Shown here: positions 11,395 to 20,849 of the stretch, piece by piece
How the letters are laid out: every line of letters begins with the position of its first letter
How positions within the stretch are numbered: the stretch's first letter is position 1
Source: Planctomycetota bacterium
Lineage (GTDB): Bacteria; Planctomycetota; UBA1135; GCA-002686595
Assembly: GCA_029250885.1 (NCBI GenBank)
Contig: JAQXEK010000082.1
Location: 1 to 64,000 of the forward strand
Reading direction: 5' to 3'
DNA: 64,000 bases
Program-made: the position numbers and the translations under genes
Notes under the pieces: generated by a model
Seen by the model: only the letters and a program-made list of their open reading frames with translations
Databases searched by the model: none
Told to the model about the DNA's origin: nothing

Positions 11395-11674
11395 CTAAAG
11401 GAGTGAGTAGTCTCGGTTTAAGAACCGCTGAGACTCACCGATGAAGTCCACGGGGGCATCGTCTAGGTGTTTGGCTACCTTTCGAAGAGCCTGGAGGGCT
11501 TGGAGGTGTAGTCGGGCCCCATTCCCCGTTCAAATGAAGTCCGGCCAGGGCCCAGCCCCCCAGGAATCGGATTCTTCAGCCCGGGGATGGGTGGGAAGGG
11601 TAAACTTGGGGCTCGGTATGTGTTGCGGGAGGCCCTAGGTCTCGCTCAACTCCCCCAAAACGGCTAATTTCCCC
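11395..11674 (+). other. Intergenic region with a hairpin after pheT
   Basis: The only clear structure is at 11404-11437: TGAG/CTCA, TCTC/GAGA and CGGTT/AACCG pair around a TAAG loop, with small bulges and no T tract. It could still be a terminator or RNA-processing element for pheST. The rest looks noncoding. A stretch at 11452-11536 superficially resembles a tRNA but does not fold. A TAATTT at 11665-11670 may be the -10 element of the next gene. Confidence 0.4.
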
Positions 11675-13099
11675 ATGAAGATCTGTCTCGTCAACCCACC
11701 TAGTCCGCCCGAGTATCGCGTCAGTCGCGGTCTCATGGGCGGTTTCGGCATGGCTGTGAATCCGGACCTGCTCTATCCGCCGATCGAGCTGGCCCACGTT
11801 GCGGGCGAGCTCTTGGCGGCGGGGCACGAGGTCGCGATCCACGATGGCGACGCCGTGGGCTCGGACCTAGCTGGCTCGCACAAGCTGATTGTGGCCGAGA
11901 AGCCGGACTTTGTGTGCTTGGATTCTTCCAGCACGAGCCTGACCCAGGACTTGGAGTTGGCAGACCTAGTGCGCAAGTCGACCGGCGTTCCGGTCTTCAT
12001 GCTCGGCTCCCAGGTGACCTATACACCTGACGATCTCTTCCAGCACAGCTCCGTGGACGGGGTGGTAAAGGGCGAGCCGGAAGAGACGGTAACGGCGATC
12101 GCAGAGCGCGTCGCCGAACGAAAGAACAACGGTGGTGCGATGACCTTTGAGGACGTCGCTGGCATCACCTGGGTGGACGCGGATCGCGAGGTCCACGTCG
12201 AAGCCAGCCGCAGCCGCATCACAAAGCTGGACGACATGGCGATCCCCGCCCGTCACCTGCTGGACAACCGGGTCTACACCTTCCCGGGTCTCGATGGCCC
12301 GGTGACGACGGTAAAGTCTAGCCGCGGCTGTCCCCTAAACTGCAGCTTCTGCGGCTACACCCTGGCCCAGGGCCTGAAGTTCCGCTTCCGCTCGCCCGAG
12401 CATGTGATCGGCGAGCTCGTGGATCTGCATCGCAACCACGGCATCCACCACGTGGTCTTCCGTGACCCGATCTTTACCACGCGTAAGGATCGCGTGATGG
12501 ACATCTGCGACGGCATTCTTCGTGAGAAGCTAGACATCAAGTGGCAGTGCGAGACGGCGGTCAAGACCCTGTCTCCCGAACTGCTCGAGAAGATGGCCGA
12601 GGCCGGCTGCACGCACATCTCCCTGGGTATCGAGTCTGGCAACATGGAGATCCAGAAGAAGCACTGTGGCAACAAGCTAAACAAGCTCGACCAAGCCAAA
12701 GAGGTCTTCGAGGTCTGCCGAAGGGTCGGCATCGAGACGCGTGCCTTCTGCATGATCGGCTTCCCCGAGGAAACCGAGGCCATGGCCGACGAGACGATCG
12801 CCTTAGTTCAGTGGCTCGACCCGGACCAAGTGCAGTTCTGCGCCGTGACGGCTTACCCCGGAACGCCACTCTACGAGATGCTCTCTGAGAACCGCGACTT
12901 CGACTTTGCGACGATGACCGGTCACCATGCAGCCGAGGGCAACGAGCACATGACGGCGGCGCAAATTGAGTCCAAGATCCGACAGGCGTACCGGTCGTTC
13001 TACCGCAGGCCTAGGCGCTTGCTCGGTGAACTCAAGCACCCGAAGCGCTTTGCGGGCAAGCTCGCACGGTACTTCCGCCTGTGGGGTAACAGCGCTTAG
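11675..13099 (+). CDS. Radical SAM enzyme with N-terminal cobalamin-binding-type domain
   Basis: The 474-residue protein starts MKICLVNPPSPPEY, as class B radical SAM proteins do. Residues 1-150 look like a B12-binding Rossmann domain. The radical SAM cluster motif is C219xxxC223xxC226 (RGCPLNCSFCGY), followed by a TIM-barrel with GIESGN and CMIGFPEET. Such enzymes methylate or rearrange unreactive carbons, for example in hopanoid, bacteriochlorophyll or natural-product synthesis. The substrate cannot be told here because no pathway genes adjoin. The C-terminus (about 420-474) is basic and may touch membrane or RNA. It is monocistronic between a hairpin and a strong terminator. Confidence 0.85.
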   Translation: MKICLVNPPSPPEYRVSRGLMGGFGMAVNPDLLYPPIELAHVAGELLAAGHEVAIHDGDAVGSDLAGSHKLIVAEKPDFVCLDSSSTSLTQDLELADLVRKSTGVPVFMLGSQVTYTPDDLFQHSSVDGVVKGEPEETVTAIAERVAERKNNGGAMTFEDVAGITWVDADREVHVEASRSRITKLDDMAIPARHLLDNRVYTFPGLDGPVTTVKSSRGCPLNCSFCGYTLAQGLKFRFRSPEHVIGELVDLHRNHGIHHVVFRDPIFTTRKDRVMDICDGILREKLDIKWQCETAVKTLSPELLEKMAEAGCTHISLGIESGNMEIQKKHCGNKLNKLDQAKEVFEVCRRVGIETRAFCMIGFPEETEAMADETIALVQWLDPDQVQFCAVTAYPGTPLYEMLSENRDFDFATMTGHHAAEGNEHMTAAQIESKIRQAYRSFYRRPRRLLGELKHPKRFAGKLARYFRLWGNSA

Positions 13100-13134
13100 C
13101 CTCGCATCTTCAAGGGCCCAGCCGGGTCCGGGGC

Positions 13135-13192
13135 AAGAGCCCAATCCAGGGCCACAGGGTGCGTTTTGCGCTCCTGTGGCCCTTGCTCTTTG
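13135..13192 (+). terminator. Strong terminator after the radical SAM gene
   Basis: AGGGCCACAGG (13148-13158) pairs perfectly with CCTGTGGCCCT (13173-13183). An outer AAGAGC/GCTCTT pair (13135-13140, 13185-13190) extends it, ending in TTT. Confidence 0.75.
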
Positions 13193-13253
13193 GCGCCGGG
13201 AAAGGCAGTCTAGAAGGCCACCCCAGTCCACCGCGCCTAGGCCCTAGGAATCC

Positions 13254-15212
<1,959 letters not shown>

Positions 15213-15222
15213 AGGTCGGATC

Positions 15223-15975
15223 TTAGCGCCGCGTGCACATCGTCGTGGAGGCTTGGTCCGAAGACCACAGCACCATCTCGCCGATGTTCACGTTGGCAGG
15301 CCGCGTCACTGCGTAGTGGATGGCGTCCGCTACATCGGCTGGATACAGGGGATTCGTGCCCGCGTAGACGGCCTTGGCCCGGGCCTCGTCGCCCTTAAAG
15401 CGAATCAGGCTAAAGTCCGTCTCGACCATTCCTGGGTCGATCGTTGTGAAGCGTAAGCCGCTGCCGAAGCAGTCCACACGCAAAGACTCGTACAGAGCGC
15501 GCACTGCGTACTTCGTCATGCAGTAGACACCTCCGCCGGGATAGACCTGGCGACCGGCCACACTACCTAGCAGTACCACATCACCTGATCCTCTCTCTTT
15601 CATGGCGGGCAGGACTGCACGCAGCACATTGAGATAGCCCTTAACATTGGTGTCGACCATGTCGTCGACTTCGTCTTCGCTGTTTTGATAGGCCGCACTC
15701 GTACCGCGTGCCATACCGGCATTCAGGACCAGGATGTCAGGCGCCTGGCCGGCCAAGGCCGCACTCACAGCGCTGGCATCGCGAACGTCAAGGCCAATGC
15801 ACTCGGCCGGGTTCTCAAGGCTGGCGGAGAGCTCTTGGAGGCGCAGCTCGCGTCTCGCTAGTAGCACGGTGCTGGCCCCTGAGGCGTCGAGAGCTTGGGC
15901 GGTAGCGCTGCCGATTCCCGCAGAAGCGCCCGTAATAAGCGCCTTGCGGCCGAGGAGGGGGGGATTCGTGGTCAT
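15223..15975 (-). CDS. Short-chain dehydrogenase/reductase (YdfG-like)
   Basis: A 250-residue classical SDR using NAD(P)H. The cofactor motif TGASAGIG is at 15-22, NAG at 85-87, and the catalytic set is N110, S138, Y151 and K155 (YxxxK). A basic pair (R41, R42) after the second strand suggests NADP preference. The C-terminal half resembles NADP-dependent 3-hydroxy acid dehydrogenases (YdfG type), which oxidise serine or 3-hydroxy acids. The substrate is not determined. It is transcribed alone, towards acs. Confidence 0.85.
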   Translation of the reverse strand: MTTNPPLLGRKALITGASAGIGSATAQALDASGASTVLLARRELRLQELSASLENPAECIGLDVRDASAVSAALAGQAPDILVLNAGMARGTSAAYQNSEDEVDDMVDTNVKGYLNVLRAVLPAMKERGSGDVVLLGSVAGRQVYPGGGVYCMTKYAVRALYESLRVDCFGSGLRFTTIDPGMVETDFSLIRFKGDEARAKAVYAGTNPLYPADVADAIHYAVTRPANVNIGEMVLWSSDQASTTMCTRR

Positions 15976-16418
15976 AGGGCTCAGGATAGTTAATCGCAGC
16001 GGGAATCGGTCTTTTGATTCCGGGAATGGAGGGGACCTGTCGGGAGAAGATGAGGGGCGATAGTTCAGTGGCCCTTAGCCAAGACGGACTTTGACTTTGT
16101 GCGCATTCTGGCCAGTGAGAAGGCCGAAAGTGGCCTCTATAGCCAGATTGACGTAGGGAGAGGCCCACCTGCGTCCATGCTAGTAAAGAATTTCGACGGC
16201 AAAGGTTTGGAATGGCAAGTCAAAGATGAACTCAAGACGCTGGTGGAGTATCGCCGATTCACCTAGTGGAGCCATGAAGCGGATAGCTGAAATTCGACGT
16301 CATCTCCAAGCGCAACGTCTTGATTACCAAGCCCTTCACCGGCGATAGCTTCCGGCTTTAGCTCTCTAAAGTGCTCGACTAGCAATCCTGTCCGATCTTA
16401 GCCCAACACGAAACGCAC
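15976..16418 (+). other. Intergenic region, possible gene remnants
   Basis: No full gene is seen in these 443 bases. A 55-codon frame from GTG 16099 to TAG 16264-16266 has protein-like composition (for example NFDGKGLEWQVKDELKTLVE), and a second protein-like stretch, KFDVISKRNVLITKPFTGDS, follows in another frame before a TAG around 16360. Both have no database identity I can name. They could be one decayed gene broken by a frameshift and stops, or chance. Confidence 0.3.
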
Positions 16419-17291
16419 ATGTCCGCCCAAAAGTACAGGCACTTTACTAGCTCAACCTTACTGGCCACCGAAGAGGTGTCCTCTGCGAACGCTCTTGCCT
16501 TGGCTTCGATGCCGGGGGCATGCAATGCGAATCGCTTTCGGGTCTTCGTCGAGATGGAGGAGACCTATGCCAAGGGCACCTACGCTCGAATCGAGTTCAT
16601 CTTGCCCGGAAAACCCGGCCGCTGGTCGGCCGCAGGCGAGGTGACCTACGAGGTCAAGTCGCCCACCAACGGCGTGCCCCAAGGAGTCTGCTTAGAGTTG
16701 TTTGGCTTAGCCCTGACGGCAGCCTCTGTGGAGCCCAAGGCAGAGCCTGAAAATTCAAACAGAATTGCAGAGGACGCAGAGGCTAAAGTCGGCTTCGATC
16801 CCTCAGAAAGGCATTTGGACGCCAAAGAAGTCTGTGGGACGCTGTCCGCCTTACTGGGCCGTGAGGTGAAGCCCAATGGCGGCAGCACGCTCCCGGGCAC
16901 GATGCAGGACAACGCTCTGATCGCGATCTACCGCAACGACAAGGGGGAGCCCATCTCTACCATCGCCCTTGACAAGGCCGCCGCCACTCGTATCGGGGGA
17001 GCCCTTAGCATGCTGCCCGAAACGGAGATGGACGACATCGCCGAGGAGGAATCCGTGCTCGACGGCGAACCCCTACAGAATGTCCATGAGGTCTTAAACA
17101 TTCTGTCGGTCTTGTTCCATGATGCCACGTCACCCCACGTTGCGCTGGCCGAGGTCATCAACGGAGCCGACATGCGCGACTACAACGATGGTGAGCTCTT
17201 ACCGCTGTTCGACAATCCGCGCTGGTCCCTGGCCCAGGGCATGGATATCGAGGACTACGGGAAGGCCGAGGTCTATTTCGCCGCTTACTAG
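16419..17291 (+). CDS. Hypothetical protein, PilZ-like N-terminus
   Basis: This 290-residue soluble protein is not recognised with certainty. Residues 35-105 (RFRVFVEMEETY, YARIEFILPGKPG, AAGEVTYEV) have the strand pattern of a degenerate PilZ domain but lack the RxxxR c-di-GMP motif. Residues 105-130 form an acidic linker. Residues 130-290 (LLGREVKPNGG, ALIAIYRNDKGEP, AATRIGGALSMLPE) faintly recall CheX/CheC-type domains. If so, it would be a signalling or motility-linked protein. It stands alone between the SDR gene and an OsmC gene. Confidence 0.6.
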   Translation: MSAQKYRHFTSSTLLATEEVSSANALALASMPGACNANRFRVFVEMEETYAKGTYARIEFILPGKPGRWSAAGEVTYEVKSPTNGVPQGVCLELFGLALTAASVEPKAEPENSNRIAEDAEAKVGFDPSERHLDAKEVCGTLSALLGREVKPNGGSTLPGTMQDNALIAIYRNDKGEPISTIALDKAAATRIGGALSMLPETEMDDIAEEESVLDGEPLQNVHEVLNILSVLFHDATSPHVALAEVINGADMRDYNDGELLPLFDNPRWSLAQGMDIEDYGKAEVYFAAY

Positions 17292-17365
17292 CGGGAAGCA
17301 CTATCAAAGGCCCGTTTTTCGGGCGGTCTGCTAGACAAGCTTGGCTAATCCTTGCATCTTCCGGC

Positions 17366-17779
17366 ATGGTTGAAATCAAGTTGGAGTACCTCGGCGACCT
17401 GCGCGTCGAAGCGGAGCACGAACCTTCCGGCGCGCGTTTAAAGTCGGACGCGCCTCTGGATAACTGCGGCAAGGGCGAGTCTTTTTCGCCCACGGATCTG
17501 CTGGCTACCGCCCTCGGAAGCTGTGTCATGACGATCATGGCCATTTCCGCTAACAAGCACGACGTGGACCTTGCAGGCGCTAAGGTTCGCGTCAAGAAGA
17601 CCATGGCGGCGGATCCCCACCGAAGGGTTGGCCACCTCTTGGTGGAGATCTCCAACCTACCGGCCAGCGTAGAGCCGAAGCGTCGCAAGGCCCTAGAGGC
17701 CGCCGGCACGGCCTGCCCCGTGCACCACAGCCTGCACCCTGATACCGAGATGGAGTTGGTCTTCCACTGGAACGGGTAG
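17366..17779 (+). CDS. OsmC/Ohr family protein
   Basis: A 137-residue protein of the thiol-peroxidase family that reduces organic hydroperoxides, or a close relative of unknown substrate. The two conserved cysteines are C53 (ALGSCVMT) and C117 (TACPVHHSL), and the SPTDLLATAL helix is typical. The sequence fits the YhfA/OsmC branch better than Ohr, by impression. It starts at ATG 17366 after a GGCTAATCC sequence that may be part of its promoter. The divergent and convergent neighbours give no hint of a pathway. Confidence 0.85.
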   Translation: MVEIKLEYLGDLRVEAEHEPSGARLKSDAPLDNCGKGESFSPTDLLATALGSCVMTIMAISANKHDVDLAGAKVRVKKTMAADPHRRVGHLLVEISNLPASVEPKRRKALEAAGTACPVHHSLHPDTEMELVFHWNG

Positions 17780-17800
17780 GCACCCCAAATGCTCTAACTT

Positions 17801-19525
17801 CTACAGCCCCGGCACCAGGTCAGCCGCGCGATCGAAAGCTGCTTGGGAGTCTTCCATGCGGTCGAGCTCCGCAAGGCTCCTGCCGAGTCCACGCCAGGCC
17901 GGTGCGCTCCCCGGCGCGATCTTCGTGGCGCGTCGATAGAACTTTTCTGCGCTCTCTGGATCCTTCAGTCGCAGCTGCATCGAGCCGAGATTGATCCAAG
18001 CCGTGGGGTTGCCAAGCCCAAGCTCGGCGGCCTTTTCAAAGTGCGCGAGGGCCGCCTTTGGATCGCCGTCTACTTCCAGGGCGAGCCGCCCGAGGTTCGA
18101 GTGCGGGCGCCCATAAGTTGGATCGATCTCGATGGCCCTTTGCCAGGCGCTGCGTGCGGCCTCAAGATCGGCCTCGTCTTCTAAGGCCAAGCCCAAGCCG
18201 TTCCAGGCGGCACGATCTAGGGGGAAGCGCCGTAGAGTCGCCTGCTCGTAGGCGCGGTTGGAACCGTAGGTGCGAGCCGCGGGAATACAGGCCAGCACAA
18301 GCGCTGCGGTGGGGACGAGCACGAGCTTGGGATTGCCGAGGGCAGCGGTCAGGCGGAGGACCCCATAGCCCAAGGCCGGCGTGGCGAGCAGCATGGGCAC
18401 ATAGAGGAAGCGCCCGGCGAAGACCTCGCCAGCCGGCACGATCTGAAGAACGGGTAGGGCGCTCAAGGGGGCCAGGAAAAGGCTCAAGGAGAGAGCGTAT
18501 CGCGGCCGAAATGCGCGGCCCAGTCCCATGCAGAGCTTGGCCCCTAGGGAAAGCGAAAGCAGCCACAGGCTCCAGCCTAATCCCGCGATGAGAGGCGATG
18601 CGCCTTGCCAGTTTTGAGCGCGGTAGTTCGGTACCTGGTCGAAGGGCCAGAGGAAGAGTCGTCCGGCCTCTACAAGAGCGGCGCCGGAGGCGCTCATGCG
18701 CTGGAAGAAGGGCAGACCGCGCAGGGGTGCGTGGGGCGCCGACGGCCAGGGCGAACCAAGGGCGAGCTGGCGAAGGTAGCCGTAGGTGACTAACGCGATA
18801 ACAAGTCCGATGCCTCCGGCGCAGAGGCCAGAGACGCGGCTCTGCCCTGGCCTGTCGTCCCAGTGCTTCCACAGCACGAGCGCGGGAAAGAGCGCGCTCC
18901 AGAAACCGTCCTCCTTTCCAAGCAAGCCCAGCAACAGAGCGCTAGAGAAGGTTACTGCTATGGCAATCGGTTGGAGCCATGGCCGGCGCTCGGAGAGCCG
19001 ACTTGCCAGCAGCGCGTGCAGGGCAAGCGCTGCCGCGAGCCCTGGCAAGATCGACAGGGTCGAGGTCCGCCCCGAGATCCACGCGACCGAGTCGGCAAGG
19101 GATGGGTGGACCGCAAAGAGCCCTAAGCCGAACAGGCACGCCCGCGCCTCTGGCCCCGGCCTTGCGATGCGCACCACCAGCAGTCCGGCTAGCAGGACCA
19201 CCAGGCCGTGCAGCAGGGCGCTGGTCATGTGGTAGCCGCGCGCCCAATCGCCGAAGACAGCATGGTCGAGTCGCAGGCTCAGGGACGCAGTGGGGCGGTA
19301 GTGCCCTGCGTCGCCGATATGGTGCCAGTAGTCCTGGCTGAAGGCGGCCAGCACCGGCTGCTCGCCGCGCACATAGGGGCTCTCCAGGATTGCTTGGCGG
19401 TCGTCGAACGAGAACCCACCTGGAAAGAGTGCTCCGGCCCAGGCCAAGAGGGCCATGGCGTACAGGGCCAAGGGCCCTAGGGCCGATGGCCTCTGGCCGG
19501 ATTGCTGTGGTGGTGGGGAATCCAT
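17801..19525 (-). CDS. Polytopic membrane protein with C-terminal TPR repeats (TMTC/PMT-like)
   Basis: The 574-residue protein has about ten hydrophobic helices (residues 18-455), then four TPR repeats to the C-terminus (ALEDEADLEAARSAWQRAIE, FEKAAELGLGNPTAWINLGS). The first loop, SFDDRQAILESPYV with a later DYWHH and HYRPTASLSLRLD, is the pattern of TMTC-type O-mannosyltransferases and related GT-C proteins, where the paired aspartates bind sugar donor and metal. A role in glycosylating secreted proteins is therefore likely but unproven. The start at MDSPPPQQSG is chosen because longer frames would run into xseB. A TAGGAT lies 10 bases upstream. Confidence 0.8.
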   Translation of the reverse strand: MDSPPPQQSGQRPSALGPLALYAMALLAWAGALFPGGFSFDDRQAILESPYVRGEQPVLAAFSQDYWHHIGDAGHYRPTASLSLRLDHAVFGDWARGYHMTSALLHGLVVLLAGLLVVRIARPGPEARACLFGLGLFAVHPSLADSVAWISGRTSTLSILPGLAAALALHALLASRLSERRPWLQPIAIAVTFSSALLLGLLGKEDGFWSALFPALVLWKHWDDRPGQSRVSGLCAGGIGLVIALVTYGYLRQLALGSPWPSAPHAPLRGLPFFQRMSASGAALVEAGRLFLWPFDQVPNYRAQNWQGASPLIAGLGWSLWLLSLSLGAKLCMGLGRAFRPRYALSLSLFLAPLSALPVLQIVPAGEVFAGRFLYVPMLLATPALGYGVLRLTAALGNPKLVLVPTAALVLACIPAARTYGSNRAYEQATLRRFPLDRAAWNGLGLALEDEADLEAARSAWQRAIEIDPTYGRPHSNLGRLALEVDGDPKAALAHFEKAAELGLGNPTAWINLGSMQLRLKDPESAEKFYRRATKIAPGSAPAWRGLGRSLAELDRMEDSQAAFDRAADLVPGL

Positions 19526-19535
19526 GTCGCAAGGT

Positions 19536-19591
19536 ATCCTAACGATGCTTTGGGACAGGGCTACACATGGGCTTCGCAACCCTGCTAAGAT
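19536..19591. promoter_or_regulatory. Divergent -10-like pair between the TPR protein and xseB
   Basis: On the minus strand TAGGAT (19536-19541) lies 10 bases from the ATG at 19525. On the plus strand TAAGAT (19586-19591) lies 6 bases from the xseB ATG. No good -35 boxes are seen. Transcripts starting 6-7 bases downstream would be almost leaderless. Confidence 0.35.
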
Positions 19592-19597
19592 AGGGCC

Positions 19598-19858
19598 ATG
19601 GCATCCAAAGATAAGGCAAAGAAGGATAAACCCGAGCTTGGTTTCGACGAGCGGCTTGAGAAGCTTGAAGCCCTGGTTTCGGAGTTGGAGGATGGCGACT
19701 TGGATCTTGAAGCGGCCATCGGTCGCTATCAGGATGGAATCGCTCTTTTGAAGGACTGTCACGGCACCTTAGGCAAGTACAAGAAGCGCATCGAAGAGCT
19801 CTCGGCAGGCGCCGGTGAGACCATGTCCGCCGCCACTGATCCGGACTTCGACGCCTAG
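19598..19858 (+). CDS. xseB: Exodeoxyribonuclease VII small subunit
   Basis: An 86-residue helical protein. LGFDERLEKLEALVSELEDG is the family signature, followed by DLDLEAAIGRYQDGIALLK. It binds the large XseA chain to cut single-stranded DNA to oligonucleotides. xseA is not in the window. As in many bacteria, it is followed by the prenyl diphosphate synthase and dxs. The lysine-rich N-terminus and the acidic C-terminus are slightly longer than usual. Confidence 0.93.
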   Translation: MASKDKAKKDKPELGFDERLEKLEALVSELEDGDLDLEAAIGRYQDGIALLKDCHGTLGKYKKRIEELSAGAGETMSAATDPDFDA

Positions 19859-19868
19859 GCTCTGACCC

Positions 19869-20771
19869 GTGCAAACTCCCATGGCTTCCAGCAACGACTG
19901 CAGCGTCTTCTTAGCGTCCACGCGCGAGTGGGTGGACGGTGTCCTGGAGACCTTAGTTCCCTCGGCAGCTACGGAGCCCGTGAGCCTGCATGGGGCCATG
20001 CGCTACAGCATCTTCGGCGGGGGCAAGCGCTTCCGCCCGGCCATCGTTCGATTGGTCTGCCGCGAGTTCGGTGGCAGCGACGAGCTGGCCGCTCGACCGG
20101 CCGCCGCGGTTGAACTCGTGCACACTTATAGCCTGGTTCACGACGACCTGCCCTGCATGGACGACGATGACCTGCGCCGTGGCCGGAAGACCTGCCACGT
20201 GGTCTATGGCGACGGGCTTGCGACCTTGGTCGGCGACGCCCTACAGCCCCTGGCGTTTGAGATCCTCTCCGAGTGCGAGCCCAGGGAGGTCGTGCCTGAT
20301 TTGGTGGCCGTGCTCGCCCGCGCCACCGGCAGCCTGGGGATGGTCGGTGGACAGGTGCTGGACATCGAGTCCTCTGCGGGAGAGCCGACCCCGGCCAGCG
20401 TTCACAAGTTGCAGGCCATGAAGACCGCCGCGGTGATCGAGGCCGCCGCGGAGATGGGCGCCCTAGTCGCCGGCGCCTCCAGCGCTGAGGCCGCGACCGC
20501 CGCGCTCTGGGGCAAGTCCATCGGGCTCTGCTTCCAGGTCGTCGACGACCTGCTCGACGTGACCAGCGAAGCGGCCGAGCTCGGGAAAACCCCCGGCAAG
20601 GACGCTGCTTTGGGGCGGGGGACCGCAGTCCGCGTGCTCGGCCTCGACGGTGCCCGCGAAGAGGCCTTGCGCCTTGCGGAGACGGCACGCGGTGCGGCTA
20701 GGGACCTCGGCTGGAAACAGACCTCCATCGCCGAGCGCCTCCTGCAATTTACCCTTGAGCGCACTTTCTAG
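19869..20771 (+). CDS. ispA: Polyprenyl (farnesyl/geranylgeranyl) diphosphate synthase
   Basis: The 300-residue trans-prenyltransferase condenses isopentenyl diphosphate with allylic diphosphates. The first aspartate-rich motif (HDDLPCMDDDD, residues 91-101) has the two-residue insertion seen in bacterial FPP and GGPP synthases. The second is DDLLD. GGKRFRPAIV is the substrate-binding start. Chain length cannot be told from sequence by eye. A start at ATG 19881 (MASSNDC) is equally possible; the GTG at 19869 is the longer choice. It lies between xseB and dxs, the usual isoprenoid cluster. Confidence 0.9.
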   Translation: MQTPMASSNDCSVFLASTREWVDGVLETLVPSAATEPVSLHGAMRYSIFGGGKRFRPAIVRLVCREFGGSDELAARPAAAVELVHTYSLVHDDLPCMDDDDLRRGRKTCHVVYGDGLATLVGDALQPLAFEILSECEPREVVPDLVAVLARATGSLGMVGGQVLDIESSAGEPTPASVHKLQAMKTAAVIEAAAEMGALVAGASSAEAATAALWGKSIGLCFQVVDDLLDVTSEAAELGKTPGKDAALGRGTAVRVLGLDGAREEALRLAETARGAARDLGWKQTSIAERLLQFTLERTF

Positions 20772-20849
20772 ATTCCCAATAGAACGCCTTCGCATTTCCC
20801 TGCCACATCCGTACGTTAGCCATCCCTCTCCCATTAGAGTAGCTTCGTC

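Noticed and set aside
11403-11440. TPP riboswitch suggested by CTGAGA near pheT
   Set aside because: The rest of the THI box is missing and the sequence fits a plain hairpin.
11452-11536. tRNA-like stretch (GGGGCATCGTCTAGG ... GTTCAAAT) after pheT
   Set aside because: It resembles the 5' half and T loop of a Gln/Glu tRNA, but acceptor and T stems do not pair and no anticodon arm forms.
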